A stretch of DNA of 64,000 bases from Mesodorylaimus sp. YZB2_4 (lineage: Eukaryota; Nematoda; Enoplea; Dorylaimida; Dorylaimidae), in contig JASANH010000510.1 in the NCBI GenBank assembly GCA_030248295.1, forward strand, positions 1-64,000, read 5' to 3'. Position 1 is the first letter of the stretch; every line of letters begins with the position of its first letter. The position numbers and the translations under genes are program-made. The notes beneath the pieces were generated by a model. That model was not told where the DNA came from. It saw only the letters and a list, made by a program, of their open reading frames with translations, and did no database searches. Below, piece by piece: positions 63,301 through 64,000 of this stretch.

Positions 63301-64000
63301 GTACCATTTCCTCCACTGCCACTGCTACTATCCCCGTTTCCATCACCACCCCCACTGCTGCTGTCCTCACCTCCAGCACCCCCATGATCACTGCCGCTGC
63401 CACCGCTACCATTGTTTTGATTTGCACTTCCACTGCTACCTCCATTTCCATTTGCATTTTCACCTCCATCATCACTGCTGCCACCAGCGACAACACCGCT
63501 TGCGCTATCACTACCACTGCTTTCGCCGTCTCCTTGCCCACTTCCGGTGCCTTGTCCACTTCCAGTGCCATGGCCACTTCCCATGCTTTGGCCACTTCCC
63601 GTGTCTTGGCCACTTTCCGTGCCTTGGCCACTTCCAGTGCCTTGGCCACTTCCAGTGCCTTGGCCACTTCCAGTGCCTTGGCCACTACCACTACCACTGC
63701 CACTGCCCCCGCCGTTTCCTTGTCCACTTGCGGTGCCTTGTCCACTTGCGGCGCCCTGTCCACTTGCGGTGCCTTGTCCACTTGCGGTGCCTTGTCCACT
63801 TGCGGTGCCTTGTCCACTTGCGGTGCCTTGTCCACTTGCGGTGCCTTGTCCACTTGCGGTGCCTTGTCCACTTGCGGTGCCTTGTCCACTTGCGGCGCCT
63901 TGTCCACTTGCGGTGCCTTGTCCACTTGCGGTGCCTTGTCCACTTGCGGTGCCTTGTCCACTTGGGCGCCTGTCCTTGCGGGCCTTGTCCACTTGCGGTG
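60376..64000 (-). CDS. Secreted protein with Gly/Ser repeats and two lectin domains, paralogue 2 (5' end outside window)
   Basis: Exons in phase: 63178-beyond 64000 (Gly/Ser/Gln repeats, then SSGGESVSGSDGDNSSDSDE); first lectin domain 62909-63112 and 62587-62840 (GWVRFGFSEHCYLLP, FLWLGGY, CEMPKRR); 33-nt exon 62495-62527; linker 62243-62438; second lectin domain 61969-62181 and 61613-61908 (GWLTWTN, YLWLGGY, DGSDKSGN, CEMPKRP); linker 61402-61560; C-terminal domain 60376-60749 (WSRCVNLGYEVAMPAN, SGWYPFQ, final Cys). Donor at 61612 is GTGCGC. Exon lengths match the paralogue at 28953-35029 (254, 33 and 296 nt identical). The repeat type differs: TASGQG here, GSGSGIGS there. Probably a mucin-like secreted lectin; ligand unknown. 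Confidence 0.85.
60883..60983. repeat. 17-bp perfect inverted repeat in the last intron
   Basis: AGTTCGATGCGATGCGA (60883-60899) pairs with TCGCATCGCATCGAACT (60967-60983) around a 67-base loop that contains a further GTCGCATCGCAC. It lies in the 652-bp intron before the C-terminal exon and looks like a small foldback insertion. Confidence 0.75.
63535..64000 (-). repeat. 18-bp coding tandem repeat (TASGQG / TGSGQG)
   Basis: Units of 18 bp (ccacttgcggtgccttgt on the plus strand) code Thr-Ala-Ser-Gly-Gln-Gly on the minus strand, with a related TGSGQG block at 63535-63690. The array runs off the window. Units at about 63961-63991 are irregular and together five bases short, which shifts the frame. 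Confidence 0.88.

Noticed and set aside
63128..63961. DKAPQV-repeat protein at the right edge
   Set aside because: Shadow frame of the TASGQG repeat. The Gly/Ser frame joins in phase to the lectin exon at 63112.

Overview
This window is nuclear DNA from a small invertebrate animal. The genes have many short exons, introns are mostly about 47-100 bp, donors are GTAAGT-like and acceptors are a compact TTTCAG or TTTTAG. A mitochondrial fragment inserted at about 2.7-4.1 kb reads only in the invertebrate mitochondrial code (TGA as Trp, AGA as Ser). Intron size and acceptor form recall nematodes, but I could not fix the phylum. There is no bacterial-type operon, CRISPR array or rRNA.

Layout. 1-5.1 kb is gene-poor: TGCGTA-rich islands, a block of three tandem hairpins (2290-2400), a nuclear copy of mitochondrial cox3 and cob, and a 586-bp foldback element. 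From 5.5 to 59.2 kb runs a one-strand (minus) cluster of at least eleven copies of one secreted-protein gene. Each full copy has four exons: a signal peptide ending in codon phase 1, two exons forming one divergent C-type lectin domain, and a last exon coding a Cys-rich PAN/apple-like domain that almost always ends HYNYD-stop. Four copies look intact (39.1-41.0, 42.7-44.7, 50.0-51.0 and 52.7-53.7 kb). Two lack a recognisable first exon (13.8 and 57.8 kb). The others are broken: one is split by an LTR element at 5.7-11.9 kb, three carry stops or frameshifts (18.0, 24.5 and 55.2 kb), and orphan last exons lie at 27.1 and 27.9 kb.

Inside and at the right end of the cluster are two paralogues of a second lectin family (28.9-35.0 kb, and 60.4 kb to beyond the window end). 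Each has a long Gly/Ser-rich repeat region, two tandem C-type lectin domains separated by linkers, and a conserved C-terminal Cys domain I do not recognise. Exon sizes and phases match between the two. Both families appear to be secreted, carbohydrate- or surface-binding proteins expanded by tandem duplication.

Mobile and repeated DNA fills the rest. The Ty3/gypsy-like LTR element has one unbroken frame coding Gag, then an envelope-like glycoprotein, then protease and reverse transcriptase, an unusual order. It looks like a chimera of two insertions. Other elements are a degenerate mariner with TIRs and TA duplication (36.7-38.0 kb), tRNA-derived SINE-like repeats, a dispersed hairpin repeat, foldbacks, and a degenerate plus-strand gene joining an RRM/zinc-knuckle region to a NADAR domain (47.7-48.9 kb). 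Many frameshifts sit in homopolymer runs, so some 'pseudogene' calls may reflect sequence error.
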